Origin: a virus
DNA length: 30,047 nt
Strand: one strand, 5' to 3'
IMG/VR virus record: IMGVR_UViG_3300046787_000693
Span: 1 to 30,047 of that record
The position numbers and the translations under genes were made by a program. Positions 25,435 to 30,047 of this stretch are shown piece after piece (position 1 is the first letter of the stretch; every line of letters starts with the position of its first letter). Under the pieces are notes generated by a model. The model was not told the origin of the DNA and ran no database searches. It worked only from the letters and a program-made list of their open reading frames with translations.

Positions 25435-27981
25435 GTGAAAAAAATAAGATATAACATAAAGCGAAAACACATACCTAATGTCAAGTTAGTTTCATTAACT
25501 GGCATGACTTGGTACGACGCGGAAGATAATCTTATTTCTTGGGACGATACCATTAATACGTCACCTAACACCGGTACAACAATTTTTAATATTTCAGGAG
25601 GTACAGTTCCTTCAGGTTATTATATATGGGGAACACCTACAGGTAGCACGTGGAATGAAGTAACTGGAGACACGTCTACAATTAATTCACAAATTTACGA
25701 CGACTACCAACTTCCACTTTATTTGGAATCTTCAGTTGATGAGTACGGTCCAATGGTTGATTTTGATGGTAATATAGCTTACGATATAACTCCTGTTGCG
25801 GTTAATTTCGTATATGAAATAGATTGTAATGAAGTTACAATTACAGGTACAACAAATGTTAGTTCATTAAATAATATAGGTGATATTATATTCACGGTAC
25901 ATTGGGGAGATGGTGAAACCGACCCAATTAGTGCGAATGGTGTTGCTAGTCATTTCTACGCCACAAATGGACCAAAAACAATTAAAGTAACGTTAGATGC
26001 TCCATGGATAAATGAACAGGTAATTAAGACTGTAGTAATCGATTGTATCACATTCGTAACAAAAACACCTACACCTACACCTACAAAAACACCAACGGCA
26101 ACCCCAACAAATACACCTACAAATACTGTCACACCAAGTGTTACTGCGTCGGTAACGCCAACAATAACTGTAACACCATCAGTAACACCGACAACTTCGG
26201 TAACTCCAACAATTACAAATACACCAAGTGTTACAAATACTGTAACACCAACAGTATCTGTTACACCATCTGTTACACCAACAGAAACACCGGCATTATC
26301 GGCAACTCCAACACCAACAGTTACACGTACACAAACACCTACACCGTCAGTAACTGCAACTCAGACCCCAACACCGTCTGTTACTGCAACAAACACACCA
26401 ACGCCAACAGAAACGCCAACTCAAACGCCTACGAATACAGTGACTCCTACGGAGACACCAACTCAAACGCCAACAAGTTCAGTTACACCAACTCAAACGC
26501 CAACACCAACAGTTACAAATACACCTACAAATACGGTTACCCCATCAGTAACTGCAACTCAAACGCCTACTCAGACACCAACAGAAACGCCAACACAAAC
26601 ACCAACTAACACACCAACGCCAACAGAAACGCCAACCCAAACACCTACTAATACACCTACAGCAACTGTAACTCCGACTGTAACTCCGACTGTTACACCA
26701 ACAGAAACACCAACTAACACACCGACACCATCGGTGACGGCTACTGTTACGCCAACGGTTACACCTAGTCATACAGCAACTCAAACACCTACTCAGACAC
26801 CGACACCATCGGTGACTGCAACTCAAACGCCAACTCAAACGCCAACAGAAACACCAACTCAAACACCTACAGCAACTGTGACTCCTACGGAGACACCAAC
26901 AAATACGCCTACAAATACACCAACAAGTACAGTTACACCATCTGTAACGGCAAGTCAAACGCCAACAGAAACACCAACTCAAACACCTACGAATACAGTG
27001 ACTCCTACGGAGACGCCAACTCAAACGCCAACAGAAACCCCAACAAATACGCCAACAAATACCGTTACCCCATCGGTGACTGCAACTCAAACGCCAACTC
27101 AAACACCTACAAATACGGTTACCCCATCAGTAACTGCAACTCAAACGCCAACAGAAACGCCAACCCAAACACCTACGAATACCGTTACACCATCTGTAAC
27201 ACCAACAGAAACGCCTACACAAACACCAACAGAAACACCTACTCAGACGCCAACACCGTCAGTAACTGCAACTGTTACACCAACTGTTACACCAACAAAT
27301 ACACCTACAAATACGGTTACACCATCGATAACACCAACAAATACAGTAACACCAACGCCAACAGTAACGCCAACTCCAACATCAGTACCGTTATGTGTGT
27401 CTTTAGTTACTGCAACCGAAATATATGACCCATTCAATGTAAATGTGAATTTTGTAATTAATAAACAAAATTCATTAGCAAGTGGTCATGTTTTTGACGG
27501 AATATATACGGGAACAACATTAAATAAAACATATGCTATTAACAGTAATGTAAGTGTAACAGGAGTGACCACAAATAGTTCAACATTTGTTGGATGGAGT
27601 TTAACACCAAGTGGTGAAAACGTTTTCCAAACTGAAAGTGTATTATCCTTTGTTGCTAACCACGATGAAACATATTATGCGATAATTGATAAAACAGGTG
27701 TGGTAAGTAGACAATTCTGTTACTACCCAATTGGAACTGACATGAACGATATTTGTTTAACCTGTCCGACAACAGTCACTGTTTATTATGACGAAACAAG
27801 TTATAACACGAATGGATTTGAAAATTCAACATGGTATACTGACGAGTCGTTAAGTACTACAGCCACTAATGGGTATTATAAAGATATGACAGTAAGTGTA
27901 CCAATAATTTATGGTCTTAGTACGGGTATTTCATCAACATATGGAACATGTGGTGATGGATTTATTTATTGTACTGTTTAA
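25435..27981 (+). CDS. Adhesin-like tail protein with PKD-like domain and giant Thr-Pro stalk (848 aa)
   Basis: Three regions are visible. Residues 1-210 include a beta-rich N-terminal part and a PKD-like domain at about 130-206, with the hallmark [10 protein letters not shown] around residues 155-164 and later [10 protein letters not shown]. Residues 211-649 are an uninterrupted Thr-Pro repeat of 439 residues, probably an extended, unfolded stalk. Residues 650-848 are a C-terminal beta-rich domain with several cysteines ([20 protein letters not shown], ending [10 protein letters not shown]). The start is GTG 25435; an in-frame stop at 25429-25431 rules out an earlier one, and the first in-frame ATG is residue 24, so a shorter form is possible. 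PKD domains and long stalks are typical of surface-binding proteins, so a receptor-binding or adhesion role is plausible. No signal peptide is seen, consistent with a virion protein. Confidence 0.7.
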   Translation: MKKIRYNIKRKHIPNVKLVSLTGMTWYDAEDNLISWDDTINTSPNTGTTIFNISGGTVPSGYYIWGTPTGSTWNEVTGDTSTINSQIYDDYQLPLYLESSVDEYGPMVDFDGNIAYDITPVAVNFVYEIDCNEVTITGTTNVSSLNNIGDIIFTVHWGDGETDPISANGVASHFYATNGPKTIKVTLDAPWINEQVIKTVVIDCITFVTKTPTPTPTKTPTATPTNTPTNTVTPSVTASVTPTITVTPSVTPTTSVTPTITNTPSVTNTVTPTVSVTPSVTPTETPALSATPTPTVTRTQTPTPSVTATQTPTPSVTATNTPTPTETPTQTPTNTVTPTETPTQTPTSSVTPTQTPTPTVTNTPTNTVTPSVTATQTPTQTPTETPTQTPTNTPTPTETPTQTPTNTPTATVTPTVTPTVTPTETPTNTPTPSVTATVTPTVTPSHTATQTPTQTPTPSVTATQTPTQTPTETPTQTPTATVTPTETPTNTPTNTPTSTVTPSVTASQTPTETPTQTPTNTVTPTETPTQTPTETPTNTPTNTVTPSVTATQTPTQTPTNTVTPSVTATQTPTETPTQTPTNTVTPSVTPTETPTQTPTETPTQTPTPSVTATVTPTVTPTNTPTNTVTPSITPTNTVTPTPTVTPTPTSVPLCVSLVTATEIYDPFNVNVNFVINKQNSLASGHVFDGIYTGTTLNKTYAINSNVSVTGVTTNSSTFVGWSLTPSGENVFQTESVLSFVANHDETYYAIIDKTGVVSRQFCYYPIGTDMNDICLTCPTTVTVYYDETSYNTNGFENSTWYTDESLSTTATNGYYKDMTVSVPIIYGLSTGISSTYGTCGDGFIYCTV
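26065..27381 (+). repeat. Long imperfect Thr-Pro coding repeat (439 residues)
   Basis: About 1.3 kb of three-base-phased ACN/CCN repeats encode T-P-T-x-T-P units, where x is mainly E, Q, N, V, S or A. Higher-order blocks recur, for example [14 protein letters not shown] around 26530, 27058 and 27115. Synonymous third positions vary between copies (ACA, ACG, ACT). The + strand is very poor in G, so the - strand is G/T-rich. Confidence 0.93.
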
Positions 27982-28004
27982 TACCTACAAATAATGAAAA
28001 ATAA

Positions 28005-28012
28005 TATTTATA
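28005..28012 (+). promoter_or_regulatory. TATTTATA motif before the last gene
   Basis: TATTTATA ends 10 bases before ATG 28023, in the 41-base gap after the 848-aa gene. It is the third copy of the octamer located just before a tail-gene start. Function is inferred. Confidence 0.25.
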
Positions 28013-28022
28013 ATTAAAATAA

Positions 28023-30047
28023 ATGCCAACATATAGTAACTCAGTAACAGTAAATTTCAGTTCATCTGACTACACATCGAATAAACCATCATTCGGTGCA
28101 ACTGGTAACTATGCAACAAATTTAAAATTTGCAAATAAAACAAAATCATTACAGTTAGGAACTAATGATTACGGTTATACGGTTTTTGAAGTATCATATA
28201 CGGGATCTGTTAATTATGTCTCAGTAAATTTTACAGACCCAAATGGCGGGAATATTTCAATTTCACAGAATCAATTAGATTTATATAAAATATCAAATAG
28301 TACTGCCATTTTGGAAAACGTTGTTTTAAGTGATAAAACAAGTGGTACCAAGACATACTATGTAATAGTTAATTCAGACCCAACAAAAAAAACTAGTAAA
28401 TTAAACGTATCGATAGCAATTGGTAAGTATAATAGTGCACCTGTTACATCTAGTGTAACAATATCTTATAATTGTCCGGAACCAATTAATTCTTACACTA
28501 CCGGACTACACGTTTATTCACCTTGGGATGCCCAAGAAAGTATTTCAAAATTAACAACTAACCTTTATTCGTTCACACCAATCGAAAGTTGGACATCGAA
28601 TACGGTTGTTTATGCGTCACCAAGTTTAAATAATCCAGCCTTACCATATTATTATGGTTATGGGTCTAATGTATACAAAATAGGTGGGACTTACGAAAGG
28701 TCGTACGGAACACAAAAACAAATTACCGTAAAGAAAAAATTATTTGGAAAACCAAAAACAACTGAACAAACAATTGGTCCACAATCTTTTTATAATTCGG
28801 GAACCACTTCTTCAGACGCATGTACTGTGGTTTTTACCGAAGGTGTGGGTAAAGTAAGACAGATTTTTGATAATACGTCACTAACTCAACCACAAGAGTA
28901 CAGATATTATATGGGTTACGACGCAAGTAATAAACAAAAATCTAATGATAGTGTTTTCACACAATATAGTTTCGCAACCAATAGTAGTAATCCAATTGTT
29001 GGGGCAACACACGCATTAAATAAATTATTAGTTGGTGTCGTTTCTGGTTATAATACAGAATGGAAACTTAATGAATGGTCAGCAGCCGGAACTGTACTCG
29101 GTATAGGATTATTATTACCTGCAAGTGATGCAACATATACGTTTTTAGGTCAAGTAATTGCTGCTCAGTTCGATAAATTTGTCGGTGGATTACTACCTCA
29201 ATGGTTAACAGTTGGTTCAGGATTTGGCGCCACTTTATCTGCAATCTTACCATGGGTTTTCGGTGCATTATTACTATACTCTATTATAACATTAATTTTC
29301 AGTAGTTCAACAAAAACATACCGAGAGTCATGTAAACAATTTTTATATCACTTCACAAATAAACCTTACATTGAAATAAGTCAAATAGGTAACGATACCG
29401 TATTATATAGGGACCAAACATTAACCACAATTAATAATGGTTATTATTGTGACGGGGTTTACTATTATCAACAAAGTGGAGGTAAAATAATTTCAAAAGA
29501 ATTATCATACACAAACGCAATTGTAAACGATAATCCCGTTAAATTCCAATTTCAATATTCGGTCGCGGCGGATTCTCCATTATTAGTTGACAATTTTAAT
29601 AAATTAGTAATTTTACCGTACACATCAGGGAAACCTATTCCGTATTGTGGTGGTACTATATATTATAATAACAATACATTAACGCAAACGATAAATAATG
29701 ATTGTTGTGATTTACAAACAGGTGAATCGGTAACAATAACAGTTTCACCGGGTGAAGAGTTTAGTTGTATTAGTCAAATCGACGCAAATAACAAAGCAAC
29801 TCAAACATTTAATGCTTTAGTCACGTACGCACAAAATGCTGGACAATATTGTACACCGTTTGCGGATAGTGAAATCGGAACGTTAGACACGTCATTCACT
29901 CACGAAATAAAGGTCGAAGATAATCCAACACAAACTACAATATTTTACGATTCAAGAGTTAGTGGGGCAGTTATCGGTAAAACATTGTATTACGATAATT
30001 CGGGATGTCAAAAGGTACTTAACGGTTACTACACAATTTCAGGAACA
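28023..30047 (+). CDS. Large tail protein with internal hydrophobic segments, incomplete at the window end (675+ aa)
   Basis: An open frame of 675 codons runs from ATG 28023 to the last base of the window without a stop, so the 3' end lies outside. I do not recognise it. Residues 1-150 are beta-rich (SVTVNFSSSDYTSNKPSFGA, then a strand-turn pattern ending SVTISYNC), like an Ig or fibre head domain. Residues about 354-429 contain hydrophobic stretches: AAGTVLGIGLLLPA, then a Gly/Ala-rich amphipathic part, then LSAILPWVFGALLLYSIITL, which reads as a true transmembrane helix. The remaining part is again beta-rich with scattered cysteines. It follows the 848-aa adhesin-like gene after 41 bases. 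Base and codon use match its neighbours. It may be a tail-fibre or membrane-interacting tail protein; function is inferred only from context. Confidence 0.7.
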   Translation, partial: MPTYSNSVTVNFSSSDYTSNKPSFGATGNYATNLKFANKTKSLQLGTNDYGYTVFEVSYTGSVNYVSVNFTDPNGGNISISQNQLDLYKISNSTAILENVVLSDKTSGTKTYYVIVNSDPTKKTSKLNVSIAIGKYNSAPVTSSVTISYNCPEPINSYTTGLHVYSPWDAQESISKLTTNLYSFTPIESWTSNTVVYASPSLNNPALPYYYGYGSNVYKIGGTYERSYGTQKQITVKKKLFGKPKTTEQTIGPQSFYNSGTTSSDACTVVFTEGVGKVRQIFDNTSLTQPQEYRYYMGYDASNKQKSNDSVFTQYSFATNSSNPIVGATHALNKLLVGVVSGYNTEWKLNEWSAAGTVLGIGLLLPASDATYTFLGQVIAAQFDKFVGGLLPQWLTVGSGFGATLSAILPWVFGALLLYSIITLIFSSSTKTYRESCKQFLYHFTNKPYIEISQIGNDTVLYRDQTLTTINNGYYCDGVYYYQQSGGKIISKELSYTNAIVNDNPVKFQFQYSVAADSPLLVDNFNKLVILPYTSGKPIPYCGGTIYYNNNTLTQTINNDCCDLQTGESVTITVSPGEEFSCISQIDANNKATQTFNALVTYAQNAGQYCTPFADSEIGTLDTSFTHEIKVEDNPTQTTIFYDSRVSGAVIGKTLYYDNSGCQKVLNGYYTISGT

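Noticed and set aside
26545-27102. Reverse-strand open frame rich in Cys, Arg, Trp and Ser
   Set aside because: It is the complement of the Thr-Pro repeat read in another frame; the composition follows from the repeat and every neighbour is on the + strand.
26065-27381. Possible CRISPR-like array
   Set aside because: There is no constant repeat with unique spacers; the periodicity is three-base phased and encodes T-P-T-x-T-P within a long open frame.
29068-29268. Reverse-strand open frame of about 66 codons
   Set aside because: It lies fully inside the long + strand gene that runs to the window end and has no recognisable features.
24149-30047. Diversity-generating retroelement acting on the adhesin-like genes
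   Set aside because: No reverse transcriptase and no template/variable repeat pair are visible in the window; the only repeats are the Thr-Pro linkers.

Overview
The window is about 30 kb of a low-GC (roughly one third G+C by eye) tailed-phage genome of the T4 superfamily. It has contractile-tail (myovirus) baseplate genes, a T4-type replication and recombination set, and every gene I can support lies on the + strand. The likely host is a member of Bacteroidota. Gene starts in the replication region have A-rich leaders and no Shine-Dalgarno sequence. The ribonucleotide reductase is of the eukaryote-like class Ia type also found in Bacteroidota. The single-strand-binding protein ends in a DLPF tip like a bacterial SSB. 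Host assignment is inference. No tRNA, CRISPR array, insertion sequence, integrase, intron or intein was seen, and no gene-free stretch exceeds about 110 bases.

Layout. (1) 1-7740, tail genes: an unknown 143-aa protein, a gp53-like LysM-type baseplate wedge protein, a giant 1921-aa protein carrying a hub-like domain near its C-terminus, two small unknown proteins, and a 123-aa ferritin/Dps-like four-helix protein. A strong terminator follows. (2) 7850-16071, replication and nucleotide metabolism: gp32-like SSB (its own unit between two terminators), UvsX/RecA-like recombinase, RNase H/FEN-type 5' nuclease, an unknown 149-aa protein, gp41/DnaB-like helicase, NrdB and NrdA. A 14-bp perfect-stem terminator follows. 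(3) 16175-30047, baseplate and tail continued: gp25-like and gp6/J-like wedge proteins, a 1283-aa protein in the gp7 position with an internal hydrophobic segment, two structural proteins of 593 and 422 aa, an 848-aa protein with a 439-residue Thr-Pro repeat, and a 675+ aa protein running off the end that also has hydrophobic segments.

How the genes work together. The middle block would coat ssDNA (gp32), pair strands (UvsX), unwind the fork (gp41), remove primers (RNase H) and supply dNTPs (NrdAB). The flanking blocks build the baseplate and host-contact apparatus. The points most worth a second look are strong avoidance of GATC, the SSB-like tip on the gp32 homologue, the near-palindromic hairpin abutting the start codon of the 1283-aa gene, a recurrent TATTTATA motif before tail-gene units, membrane-like segments in two presumed virion proteins, and the Thr-Pro repeat stalk.
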